Below are positions 12,480 through 23,528 of a DNA stretch of 64,000 bases, in pieces (position 1 is the stretch's first letter; each line of letters starts with the position of its first letter). Both the position numbers and the translations under genes were made by a program. The DNA is from Hofstenia miamia. Its lineage: Eukaryota; Xenacoelomorpha; Acoela; Hofsteniidae. Under the pieces are notes generated by a model that was given only the letters and a program-made list of their open reading frames with translations, did no database searches and was not told where the DNA came from. The stretch covers positions 224,567 to 288,566 of the forward strand of contig CABFPE010000558.1 in the NCBI GenBank assembly GCA_900660155.1, given 5' to 3'.

Positions 12480-13465
12480 ATTCAGAAGCAGGCGATAAAA
12501 ATCTTTAATAAAAAATTCAAAAATATATTTCGACTTACAAAATTATTCCCTCTAAATTTACTTGACATTATAGTAATATTTTATTTTACTAAATCTTAAT
12601 TATTGGTAGTAACAGTTTGTGTATGTAATCTTTGGTAATTAAACTTGGTTGAAATGATCTAATTGAAATAATAACAATGATTTTGAGATGTTTTGCTTCT
12701 TTAAATTTTTTACATTATAACTTAGTCCACAATCTTTAAGATGTTTTGAAATTGTTGAATTGGTTTCATGTTCTTTTGTTCTTCAACTGCCGAGATAAAT
12801 ATCCAATATATTCTTCTCCACACGTGCATTGAATCATATAAATTGCATTAGATTTATCAGACATATTAGTTACTGATTTTATGCCAAGCTTTGAATTAAG
12901 TTTATCGAACTTTTTCTTTGAATAATTTGATCTTTTTTATTTGATTTGTAAAATTGCTCGTATGTATTCCTGGATATTGTACTTGAAATACATGTTAAAT
13001 TCTCAAAATTATGGGAATACTTCATTTCATTGTTGGTTGTAACCATTTCTGTAATTGTTTCTTTAATATAATTATCAATAAAATTGCTTGGGTATATATT
13101 TTTTCATAGGTCTGATTTCAATTTGATAACTTTTTGGTGTGTTATCATAGGAACTTGTAATATTGAATAGCCTATGTATTGCTCTTTTAATTAAGGATAC
13201 TTTAAATTATCTTGGAGAACTCGAATTAAGTAGCAAGCCAGAATGTGATGGTTTCTTGTATGTTCCAGTTATAAAAGATTTTGAATTTGATGTTATTATC
13301 CATAAAATTTAGATTAGTTAACATTTCTTCTGCATTTTTTTCATTGTCTACTAAAGCAAATGTGTCATTCATATTTCTTCCATCGAAATTGAACTTTATA
13401 TTGTTTTCAGCATATTGCTCTTCAAATGAGGTAAGATAAATATTAGCTAAAGTTGTTCACAATAT
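12480..13465 (-). mobile_element. Penelope-like element, 3' half (RT end plus GIY-YIG)
   Basis: Reading from 13465 downwards: TLANIYLTSFEEQ, then a decayed 'DDTFA' block (NMNDTFALVDNEKNAEEM) with NLNFMDNNIKFKI. These are the last core motifs of a PLE reverse transcriptase. A second GIY-YIG domain follows at about 12848-12783 (AIYMIQCTCGEEYIGYLSRQ), then a 3' region rich in ATATTTCGACTTACAAA. Several frame changes separate the blocks. The 5' side stops abruptly inside RT at about 13465. Confidence 0.68.
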
Positions 13466-13519
13466 TTATTTGATCATTTTATTATTTGATCTATATACCA
13501 AAAAGGATTGGATACATAA

Positions 13520-13645
13520 ACTATTAATACTAATAATTAAGATTTAGTAAAAGAAAATATTATTTTAAAATTTAGTAAATTTAGAAGAAATAATTTTGTA
13601 AGGAAACTAACGATGGCTTTGTAAGTCGAAATACATTTTTGAATG
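13520..13645 (+). repeat. PLE-tail sequence in inverted orientation
   Basis: This stretch (AAATTTAGTAAATTTAG, then TTTGTAAGTCGAAATACATT) matches, in the opposite direction, the 3' tail of the adjacent PLE copy (12490-12610). A third version follows the plus-strand PLE fragment at 42665-42760. The PLE copy is therefore bounded by inverted tail sequence. Confidence 0.5.
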
Positions 13646-14152
13646 TTTTTACTAAACTTATTAAAAAATCCTTAAGAATTCTCAACTATTTAACCATAAA
13701 TTTCTTTCAAAGTAGACACTAAAAAATGTCATAATTTTTTCATCAATAATGTATGGACTCAACCTTTGATGCTTCTTCGTGAGAACTTGACTTGCTCTTT
13801 CAGAAGCAATTTGAGGATGCTACCCGATTCGGTGTTTGAGGGTTACTGTAATGAAGTGAAACAATTGCGGCATTCAGTAATGACTAACGAAACATGAGTT
13901 CAACAGAGTGAAATATGCTGTTCCTAGTGTTCTCTATGCACTATAAAATGTCTCCAATGTTCAATACATATTGATATATACATATATAATACTATCAAAT
14001 AACACTTTCATAATTTCATCAATTCGGCTTGTGTTGTTCCAATCTTTCAAATTAACCTAAATATATCGCTGAATTTTATGATAATGAAAACACTGCTCCT
14101 CTTAAGAAATTTGTCTGCAAACGGCTCTCTCTCTCCCCCCCTCTCTCTCTCT

Positions 14153-14244
14153 NNNNNNNNNNNNNNNNNNNNNNNNNNNNNNNNNNNNNNNNNNNNNNNN
14201 NNNNNNNNNNNNNNNNNNNNNNNNNNNNNNNNNNNNNNNNNNNN
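14153..14244. other. Assembly gap (92 N) between CT and TA repeats
   Basis: Ns flanked by a (CT)n run on the left and a (TA)n run on the right, so the gap probably reflects microsatellite collapse. Confidence 0.95.
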
Positions 14245-14339
14245 TATATATATATGTATGTAATGGAGAGCCCATTGCCATTCCATCAGTTTGACAATAT
14301 GTTTATTCATTGAACATAAACAGAACATTTGTGCAAGAT

Positions 14340-14940
14340 AATCTCAATAATATGCACAAAGTGTTTATTGACGCAGGCAATTCTGTAGGATCTATCAGTT
14401 TTGAAATGTGATCAATTGTTTCTTCTACCGGGATATTCGTAAATAATGATTTTACATCAAAACTAACAATGTAATTTTTCGATATTGGTTGTGACTTACT
14501 TATTTTCTTAATTCTTTTCTAAAAATTCGTCTGTGTTTGAAATGTTAAACTCTGATGTAATAAATGGTTTTAATAATTTGTCAAGATAACATGCTAAGCT
14601 AGAAAAGCATTCGGAGAGCGCAGACCTCCGCCACGCAGCTTGTGTCCATGGATCAGCACCGAAATTTAATGGATTCCTCCTTGGGCGGAGACGCACCTCT
14701 GGTGAAAATTTGAGGTAAATCCATTTATTACTTTTTCCGTAAGGTTGCTAACAGACAAACAGACAAACAAACAAACCAACGTTACCAAAAACATAACCTC
14801 CTTGGCGAAGGTAATTAGAAGTTTTACTATTAACCATGCTAAGAATTGGGCGAAATGGTGGAGTATTGCAATCTTGATGAATCTTGGCCAAACCATATAA
14901 TCTTGCAGGTTGGGCGCCAATACTTCTGTTGTTAAAAATG
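14340..14940 (-). mobile_element. Penelope-like element reverse transcriptase, N-terminal part, interrupted
   Basis: On the minus strand from 14905: ARLYGLAKIHQDCN, PPFRPILSMVNSKTSN. Then comes the 14599-14810 insertion, then LACYLDKLLKPFITSEFN, and after a frame change SFDVKSLFTNIPVEETID near 14465-14410. These are consecutive RT motifs 1 to 3 of PLEs (LYGLPKIHK, RPIVS, SFDVKSLFTN). The fragment may be the missing 5' part of the 12480-13465 copy, separated from it by about 0.7 kb that holds the N gap. Confidence 0.72.
14599..14810 (-). repeat. Orphan ~210-bp repeat inserted in a PLE RT gene
   Basis: The minus strand begins CCAAGGAGGTTATGTTTTTG, has a GTTTGTTTGTCTGTTTGTCT stretch, passes through AACCTTACGGAAAAAGTAAT and GGTGCGTCTCCGCCCAAGGA, and ends GCGGAGGTCTGCGCTCTCCG followed by AATGCTTTTCTAG. 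Its GC content is much higher than its surroundings. The ends are fixed because the host RT reads MVNSKTSN on one side and LACYLDKLL on the other. I have a general recollection of similar sequence being dispersed in many invertebrate genomes. It encodes no protein and has no clear pol III boxes or inverted ends. Confidence 0.6.
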
Positions 14941-15771
14941 TTTTTTGAAATATGTTTAGTTTACACATTTTCAACAACTTTTTATTAAAATTTTCTTCAT
15001 CATTTAAAAAAAATAGATATATGTATATAGTTGCATTTTGTAGATTTTTGTGACGCTGTCTGATAGGCATCCGTTTTAAACTGTCATCTATTAACAAAGA
15101 AAATTGATACTTTTAGCATAACTGGAAATGAAGAAAATATCAAATTCGAAAACGAAGGTGTGCTCTTGAATCCGTTATAAAATTTCTCAAGCTGTAGATT
15201 TAAATACTTGAGAATACATATTTACGTACTACCTTTGTCAATAATAGCACTGTGATAAAAAATTTATTTTTCTTAGTTGAATAGTTTAGGAATCGGAAAT
15301 TGTATTGTGATGGAGACACAGACCATGAGCCAAATTCCTTTAATTCAGATATTATCAAGTTTTTCAACAAACTTTTCTTTAGTGATCAAATAACTAATAA
15401 ATAGATTATTTTCATTTATGTGAACTTACAGAAATTATATAGGGGCGATTTATACTCTCAAAGTGGTATTTTCTTCAAATTTCAATATGTTATAGATATA
15501 CTCATTATCAAAAAGTTTCGCAACATATAATTTACAAAACATATATATATATATATCACTTCAAAAAGGACATCAATTTTACAAAATTAACATTACAAAA
15601 TATAATATTTAAGAATCACCAAGTATAAAATTGCCTTTTTAAAAGAACGAAAATCAATACTTATAAAATTAACATTTAAATTATTATTTTTTGGGTGATC
15701 GATACTGGAAGACTTGTACAACGGTTGAGATGCTGTGGATAACACTATTTAATGAGTTTGTGTTCTAGATT

Positions 15772-16571
15772 TCAGATTAGACATGAATTGCTTGAACCCT
15801 GACCACAATATCTTGATAATAGAAGTGTAGCATTTCCCCGCTGTAAAATTTCTGACAATTGCGGGAAATATGTAGAAATCGTATTCAGATCACAATAGGC
15901 ACTTCTGGCAAAAGACATAAAATACATCTTGGAGAATACTTTGATAGCAATTGGTGACCATTTTTCACGAGGTTCCACTGATAGTTTGTATGAAGGATAT
16001 ACCAGCAGCTGAACATGACTCCGCGCATTTAGTAAGCTTTTGGTTGTCTGAAAATTCCAGTGCATGACCAGCATTAGTACTCGCAAGAGAAATAGTCGAA
16101 GACTGCAGTGAACTAATTACAGTTACGTCTAGAGCGGCTGGTCGCCCAGAAGACCAGCATGGCAAAAATATGTCTCCAGGACGAGCACGAGACTCAGCGA
16201 GGTTAGACTTCTCAAGCACAGGAGACAAAGCACATTTAGAAGAAGTTGCAAAAATAGCATTCCTTGAGTCGATCATGCCGCGCAATTCTTTCATCACCAA
16301 CCGCGCATGACATAGCATGATCACCGAATAAATCCAAAGGCTTAAAGCATTTTGGACATTTTTTGTCATCATCAATTAAGGGGATGCCAAGCCAATACCA
16401 AAGCAAAATTCGGAATTCAGCAGAAACGAAGGAAAGACTAAATGCTTTCAAGGGAATCGCAGCCAACCAATCCCCACTTCCTGGTATGGAACAAGAGAGA
16501 AGTCTTGCTTTATCGCGCGAAGACAAACTGGAGGATATATATGATAGATTCTTTGCGTAATGTTTGCACAC
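15772..16571 (-). mobile_element. RT-retroelement 3' end: zinc-binding motif plus restriction-like nuclease
   Basis: Minus strand, in order: GSGDWLAAIPLKAF, an LGIPL block, CPKCFKPLDLFGDHAMSC (a CX2C...HX4C zinc motif), ERIARHDRLK, then after a frame change ARPGDIFLPCWSSGRPAALD-VTVISSLQ. A second frame change leads to the C-terminal region (REKWSPIAIKVFSKM). The order CCHC, then RH, then PGD...D.TV parallels the restriction-like endonuclease placed after RT in non-LTR elements of the R2/CRE/NeSL kind. The exact clade is not resolved. Two frame changes and the absence of RT upstream make this a dead 3' fragment. Confidence 0.6.
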
Positions 16572-16962
16572 AATTTCAAATACTTTATTAGGTATTACTC
16601 TGTATGTTTTATATGAATTAACTTAAAATGTATTGCTAATGCAAAATGAAGCATGAACAAAATTATGCTCATTCGGATTAAAAGATTGCATTGTGGTAAC
16701 CTCAATTTTTTTTGTGTATGTCATAAAAGTAACGGAATGATAAAAATGAAGCCGCAATAAAATCAAACAATATTCAAATCAGATAATCTGCGAATTTAAG
16801 TTGCTCTGACTATTATAATCAATATTTTTTTGTCATATATAGATTGACTAATAACACACAAAACATCAATTTCAAAAGTATTGTATTCTATAGTTTAAAA
16901 GTAGAAATAGGTAATCGTAACAATGATTAATGCAAAAATACTACATTATCTTATCTTAAAAA

Positions 16963-17450
16963 CTAGTTAAGTTGTTTAAATCGAACTGCAACCCAGTAAC
17001 AAATATGCAAAACTTCTGAAGCGCCTTCACTTGTATTACTTATTGAAGCTTCATTTTGACAAAATTTTGCCAAGGCAACAACAGTTGATTCTGATTTAGC
17101 ATACGTTTGTGTCTTAATTACATCCTTTTTAAAAAATTCAACCTCATGCATTCGCTTAAGTAAAGGAACTGAATGTGTATCTTGACGGCTGCCAAATTTT
17201 GTTTTTACTACATCAATGTCATTTTCAGAGGTCTGTATACCATTAATTTTAGACGTTATATTTAAAACTTGCAAAAAGTCTTTTGCTTCTCGTACAACCT
17301 TTTCTTTTGACAAAACAAATCTTAGTGCAGTGGATTTTATTACGCCTCCAATGCCATCCGCAACTTCCTTTTTATGATTTAGCTTATTTGATCTTGGGTT
17401 TTTGCCTTTTGGACCTTCAGATGAAATCTTCCTCTAGTGTTGCGCTTTCG
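16963..17450 (-). pseudogene. C-terminal fragment of a repeated protein with a DGIGG motif
   Basis: The minus strand reads NHKKEVADGIGGVIKSTALR, then KEKVVREAKDFLQVLN, and ends with HICYWVAVRFKQLN before a stop. The combination of a (H/K)-K-x-x-DGIGG-x-(V/L)KR-like block, an acidic middle and a final 'WVAVRF' strand resembles the C-terminus of uncharacterised multi-copy proteins of invertebrates, possibly transposon-borne. I do not know its function. No upstream domains could be followed past about 17450. Confidence 0.35.
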
Positions 17451-18544
17451 AATGAGCTCTAAACTTCCAAAATCCATGGAGTAGAACATTAGTAACAAAA
17501 TTCCCCGTTTTGGCTGTCTACCTCGAGGCATATTTTTTTCTAATACCGGTCGAATCGTCGCTAGCCAATGGGATTACAGATAAATTTTAGCCAGTGGGAT
17601 TAACGTTATAAAGCGACGAAAGCAGACAGCCAGTAACGGCTGGGCTCACTATCAACTCCCCCGGTCGAATAATGTCTTTGATTTACGTGGAAAAAATAAA
17701 TGGAAAACTTACAAAAGTTTACACACACATAAAAACATTTATAAAATAACGGAATTATGCAATTGATACATGTCTAAAAACACTGAAAATTTTTTATCAA
17801 AGCCAGTGAAATGACAAAAACTATTTTTTATGATGTTTGGGTATAGAATTTATATGAAAACAGTTGCTATGCTTTTTTTACATAAACGAAAATTAACAGA
17901 CATATTTGCAATTGAAATTTGAAATACATGGGTATCTGTTACTCTTTTGCATATTTTTTGTCAAAGGATGTAAATTATGTTTAAAAATAGTGTATATTTA
18001 GTTAATTCAAAGATAACCAAGGACAGTAGAATACATTTCAAATAATAAATTTGTAATTTAATTTTTAATGTTGCGGTTTATATTTTCGTGGAATTAATTT
18101 TTTCAATCGAGCATGCATTTCATGCTTTCTTAAAATTTCTACATAACTAGTAATAGCTTTGTGTTTCTATGCCACTAATATGTGCAGAAATTAAACTATT
18201 GTCTGTGGTCATTATCAATTAGTAGGTTCGTTAAGTGCCACATAAATATAGTAACCATTGTCGCTCTGCAAAATGTAGCAATAGATATAAAAATCTTAAT
18301 CCTGTCATTTGATGTTGCTTGTAATGCCAGCAGGATTTGCTGGCAGTACTATCAGCAGTGCGCTGGTACGCATCTTTATGTATATTTGCTGGAACATTGA
18401 AAATGGCATACATTGTGCGAAATTAGAGACATAAATGCACAATGTATTAATTAAAAAGCGAATTTAGAATTTCAAGTTAGAAACTAAAATTATTGCATGC
18501 GTAGATAAAATTTTGTGAGTGTCTAGCAATCATATATATCTACT
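17451..18544. other. Intergenic DNA, nothing firm
   Basis: Contains a GC-richer stretch at 17520-17680, with a GGCTGTCT/AGACAGCC pair 120 bases apart, and a short hairpin (GCCAGCA/TGCTGGC near 18330). Neither could be tied to a known element or gene. Confidence 0.35.
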
Positions 18545-19486
18545 ACTTTGTTAACAGCTACAAAACATTGGAGAAATAGTATCAATTTAGATGAGTTTTC
18601 AGCAGTTGCATGTTTAGATTTATCAAAGGCGTTTGACTCTATATACCACGAAATTTTAATTAAAAAAATAAAAATTCACAAACAAAAGTACAGACTTAAT
18701 AGATTGTTATCTTCATAACCGTAAACAAAGAGTTAAAACTAAATTTTATCTAACTGGATTTTTATTAAAAATGGCATTGCACAAGGAACAATTTTAGGAC
18801 CATTACTATTCAACATGTATGTAAACGATTTGAGCAATTAGACTACATGTAATGTCATACAATATGCTGACGATACTATGCTGTTTAGTTCACATAAGTC
18901 TCCTGAAATTGCCATACAATTTCTTGAAGAGAAGTGCATTTATCTTGGACAATATTTTGCATCATTAAGGCTGAGAATAAACCCATTTAAAACACAATTT
19001 TTTATAATTTGTCCTAAATCTAACGATAACAACACAAGCATTTTTCAATATAAATTAAAATTTAATGGTACCTACATAGACCAAGTTTACTTCTTCAAAT
19101 ATCTAGGTATAATTTTTGATTCGCAACTTAATTTTACAAACCAAATAAATGATTTTATAAAGAAAATGCCTATTTCAATTAAGGCTTTCAGCAATATATC
19201 TCAACAACTTCCAACCAAAGCAAAGATTCAATTAATTCACACATTAATACTAAATCACTTTAATTATGGAAACATACTATATACAGACATAAATCAACAG
19301 CTTTTGAATGAAATCATTTACATAACAAGAATGCAGAAATAAAAAAATTAACAAAAACTTTTCTAAATCCACAGTGTATAATGTATAAATATGTGTGAAC
19401 TACTTTCTATAAAATATTTCATAATATTGTTCCCTATAACAAATCTAATGTTTTATCCCTCAAAATATCGTTTAGACATAATTATA

Positions 19487-20186
19487 CATGGTGTGCCAAA
19501 AAAAGATTTTATTTTATTTGGCTCCCGTTTTGTATGTAGATGATGGATCGAGCTGTCCTAGGTACTAATAGTCTATGCTTTAGGATTTTTTTTACCACCA
19601 ACTCCATCTTTCAATTACGTTCCACAAGCGAGATATTGATCTTAAAAGTCATTTATTATTAATGATTTTATTATTAGCAGCAAAATGATTTAATTATCAT
19701 TTATCTGTAGCGCCACGAAGGGAACGATTTGAAGCCAGTTCATGCAGTTGTGAAATATCAACGATGAACCAGGACTGATCAACAAGGTCCTCCTTCAAGC
19801 ACCGAATGCATCTCATCGTGGAAAACGGCGGCAGTCACATTGAGCAAATGAAGACGTCGGATTTGACCTCTCCAGAAGAATTAGCCGGAGCAAGAGCTAA
19901 TGAAGATGAGGTTATCGAGTTGCCGGGCGATCAATTCGTCGATGAGGATGTCTACCCCGATGTTGCCTGCACTTTTTCTTTTGTTCTGATAATCTTTTGT
20001 TTGATAATTCTGTTGTATTTTTTCAATAAATTAGTGTTAAATTTCTGCTCAATTTTCAATACCTTAATAACGTAATTGAAAGTTGGGGTTGCTGGCAAAA
20101 AAATCCTAAAACAGACTACTAGTACCTAGAAGGACAGCTCGATCCATCATCTACATTCAAAACGAGAGCCAAATAAAATAGAACAC
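19487..20186 (+). mobile_element. TIR transposon relic nested in LINE copy 1
   Basis: The first and last roughly 90 bases are inverted copies of each other: TTTATTTGGCTCCCGTTTTG and ATGATGGATCGAGCTGTCCT on the left, with matching complements from about 20110 to 20180 on the right. The element is flanked by TA at both sides. Inside, the frame at 19803 reads HRMHLIVENGGSHIEQMK before drifting, which resembles the 'CI...GGHFEH' C-terminal tail of Tc1/mariner-superfamily transposases. This looks like a 700-bp deletion derivative of such an element. Confidence 0.65.
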
Positions 20187-20258
20187 TAAAAATTAAACCT
20201 CTTAAATATAACAAGAAAATTATGAAAAATTCATTTCTCAATACATCAATAAATACAT

Positions 20259-20538
20259 ATATACTAATATCTCCCTCTATGTATTTTTTCCACATAACCA
20301 TATAAGCTGAATTCCCACATAAATTCCTGAATTTTTGTAGGACATAGTCTTTTAGTAGTCACTACCTTCATGCAAAATATTTAAGGGATCGATGAATTTT
20401 TTAGCGAGTAATAGCAAAAAATTTAATTTTCGGCCAAAATCCCAAACTCCCTCTATGTAGCATGGAAAATTTTACTCGCCTCCCTCTATGTAGCGGTTTT
20501 TTGCAAAAACCATAGTACATAGAGGAAGGTATTAGTAT
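20259..20538 (+). mobile_element. Small inverted-repeat element (MITE-like) nested in LINE copy 1
   Basis: The left end ATACTAATATCTCCCTCTAT and the right end (about 20515-20538, complement ATACTAATACCTTCCTCTAT) are inverted repeats. The motif CTCCCTCTATGTA occurs three times in direct order (about 20271, 20449 and 20481) and once inverted at the right end. LINE copy 2 has the uninterrupted target ACATATGG at 22619-22626, so the insertion boundary lies within ATAT. Confidence 0.6.
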
Positions 20539-20795
20539 ATGGAAAAATATACCCAAATCTATAAAACAAATCAATAATATAAGAGTATTCAAAGACAACA
20601 AATAAAAAATTCCATAGTTATACAAAGGAAAGACTTGAATACAAATGGCGGGGTTTTAAATTTTATAATACTGACTATTCAATTGACCGCATATAAATTC
20701 GCCATAGTCCAGGTCATTAGTTATAATTGTCTTTGTAAATATTCATTTGTGTGTGTGTATATTTGCTTTGGTACTTGTGCAGCTTTTTTTGACGG

Positions 20796-20845
20796 TATTT
20801 AGAGTTGTAAACAGTATTTTATATTGCACAAATCAACTCTAAATA
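20796..20845 (+). other. 3'-terminal hairpin of LINE copy 1
   Basis: TATTTAGAGTTG pairs with CAACTCTAAATA over 12 bases with a 26-base loop. The hairpin is followed directly by TATAGACATTTC. The same hairpin ends copies 2 and 3. Confidence 0.75.
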
Positions 20846-21767
20846 TAGACATTTCTTATTCAGATATCATGAATAAGTTGTCATTACCACAGCTAAATAT
20901 TTGCAATTGACATTAACATTGAATTTTGGATTTCAATAGTTAAGGAAAATGTCAAGCAATCATAAGTACATTCCTAATATTATTAAATAATGAACTTCAA
21001 CTATATTATAACGCCATGACCCAAGAGTGTAATATTTTATTTTGTAATATTTTTGTACATTTTTGACGCTTTCAGAATTGCTATCAGTATATGATATATT
21101 GCTAACAAAGCACTGAATAAAAATTTTTCTTCTTTATTCTTAGTATCCACGTCTCCAATGTTTCATAATTTGTCATGGCCATATTTAATGCAGCATTAAT
21201 GCTCCAGTGAGATTTCTTTCAAGTACATTAGCCAATGTGGCCAATTTGCCTTTTAATCAAGATGTCATCAATCTTAAACATTGTAATTCTTTAGTTTTTG
21301 AAAGACGAAACTCAAAATGCAAAAATTCAATTAATGGGCCAACACTTAAATATCAGCAAAATTAATCACTTAGAGATGTTCAGACGAAAATTTAAGTTAA
21401 GGTTTCTGTATTATTGGCAAACAATTTGGTATACCGCTATTCAATGTGTTAAACTCTTTGCAAATAAAGTGATAAAAATAAATTTCTTGAAAAATTCCGT
21501 AATGTTGCTATTGAAAATCACCATATATTATATATTATATGTGGAGAGATTAATAAGTGCTATTTAAACTCAATGCAAAAATCTCACAAACGACTGATTA
21601 AATTTAAAACAACGATGTAAGTATCCATGTAATTATAATGACCTCTTGTTTATAGTGCTATTGGATTAATTATGAAATTGTTTGCTTGTAAAATTGATTT
21701 GAATATATTTATTCTTAGATCTGTGTTAAAAAGGCACACATTTTTGGTAACTCACAGATGTCGCCAC

Positions 21768-22958
21768 CATAATCGTAAACAAAGAGTTAAAGTAAATGGA
21801 ATTCTCTCTGACTAGATTTCTATCGAAAATGGCGTTCCGCATGGCACAATTTTGGGACCTTTACTGTTCAATATGTATGTAAATGATTTGATCAGTCATA
21901 CCACATGTAATGTTATACAATATTCTGATGATACTATACTATTTAGTTCACCGTAGGCCCCCGAAATTGCATCTTGCACAATATTTTGCTTCACTAAGAC
22001 TAAGAATAAACCCATGTAAAACTCAATTTTGCTAAATTAGACCTAAATCTAACAATAATTCCACAAATAGTTCACAATTAAAATTGAAATGTAATGACGG
22101 ATACAAAGAACAAGTTAATTCTTTTAAATATTTAGGTATCATTTTTGATTCTCAACTTAGTTTTACAAAACAAATAACTAGTGTTAAGAAAATGGCTATT
22201 TCAAATAAGGCTCTCAGCAATATATCTCAGCAACTTCCAACCAATCAAAGATTCAATTAATTAACACATTAATACTAAGTCACTTTAATTATGGAAGCAC
22301 ACTGTATACCGACATAAATCAACAACTTTTGAATAAATTCAATGTGCAAATAAAATGGGCTATAAGAATAGCAGTTAATCATTTATATAACATAAATACA
22401 GAAATCAAGAAATTCACAAAAACTTCTAAATCCGCAATGCATTATTTATAAAAAAACTAACTACTTTTTTAAAATATTTAATAATATTGTTCCATACCAC
22501 AAATCCAACTTTCTATCCTGTAAAATATTGCATAAACATTATCATAGAGCCTTAAAAATTAAGCCTCTCCCATATAACAAGAAAATAATGATAAACGCAT
22601 TTCTCAACACATCAATAAACATATGGAATAATTTACCTAAATCTATCAAACAAATAAATAAATAAATTGAAACTATTCGAAAACGAAATTAAAAATACTT
22701 CTGTAGTTATACAAAAGAAAGCCTTGAATACAAATAGCGAGGTTTTAAATTTTATAATAGTGACTATTCAATAGACCGCATCTAACACAAATTCGCCATA
22801 TCCCAAGCTAGCAATTGCAATTATTTTTATAATTACTATTTTTGTATGTGTTTTGTTCCTTTATTTCTATTGTTTGACGCCATTTAGAGTTGTAAGCAGT
22901 ATTACTTATTGTAAAAAGCAACTCTAAATATAGATATTTCATTTCATTCTATTCTATG
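21768..22958 (+). mobile_element. CR1-like LINE copy 2, 5'-truncated
   Basis: Same family as copy 1. It starts within RT (NRKQRVKVNG, then IENGVPHGTILGPLLFNMYV), with a decayed YSDDTILFSS active site, followed by SFKYLGIIFDSQLSFT-like sequence in shifting frames. It then has the 3' UTR (GGCGAGGTTTTAAATTTTAT near 22738) and a terminal hairpin at 22882-22929, followed by ATATTTCATTTCATTC-type repeats. It is uninterrupted, so it serves as the empty-site reference for the elements nested in copy 1. Confidence 0.78.
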
Positions 22959-23329
22959 TAATGCTGAAGAGTGTTTCTGCGATATTACTTTTTGAAATTA
23001 TTAACTATGTTTGATTAAATCTTTTAAGAATTTACTAGTTTTTTAACCGGGTTGAAGAATTTTTTTTGAAAATGTGGAAAAATCTAATTATATCATAATA
23101 GATAAAATGAAGACTTTAGGATTAAATACATTTAAAGAATTCCCAAAATCATAACATAGTGGCTAGCTTATAAGCTGCAAAATTAGAATGAGTTCGAGGA
23201 GTTAAAAATTTTCTAAATATGATAATTTTTTCGCGAATAAATGCTTTACTAATGTCTGTGTTCCAATGTTTATAACGTGGATATTTTTTGAATTGCATTG
23301 CATTAATCATAATCCATAAAAAATGGCGA

Positions 23330-23528
23330 GGTTTAAAATTTTATAATAGTGATTATTCAACGGTCCGCATCTAATACAAATTCGCCATAGCCCAAACTAG
23401 TAATTATAATTATTTTTGTATGCGTTTTGTTTCTGTATTCCTATTGTTTGACGATATTTAGAGTTGTAAACAGTATTTTATATAGTAAAAAGCAACTCTA
23501 AATATAGATATTTCATTTCATTTCATTA
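23330..23528 (+). mobile_element. CR1-like LINE copy 3, 3' UTR only
   Basis: Starts at the GGCGAGGTTTAAAATTTTAT part of the 3' UTR and runs through the 13-bp hairpin (23454-23466 with 23493-23505) into a tail of repeated ATTTC. Such very short 5'-truncated copies are usual for target-primed insertion. Confidence 0.8.

Larger units (their letters stand above)
18545..20858 (+). mobile_element. CR1-like LINE copy 1, 5'-truncated, with two nested elements
   Basis: RT motifs in order: ACLDLSKAFDSIYHE (about 18610), a decayed GIAQGTILGPLLFNMYVNDL block (about 18775), then QYADDTMLFSSHKSPEIA and the palm/thumb region KYLGIIFDSQL...NYGNILYTD to 19342. The protein sequence then degrades. At 19487 and about 20259 two unrelated inverted-repeat elements interrupt it (see separate entries). 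The 3' UTR begins near 20645 and ends with a hairpin (20796-20845) and TATAGACATTTC. Endonuclease and ORF1 are absent, as expected for a 5'-truncated copy. Confidence 0.78.

Noticed and set aside
17520-17680. GC-richer segment with GGCTGTCT/AGACAGCC pair
   Set aside because: The inverted match is only eight bases and no target duplication or second copy was seen.
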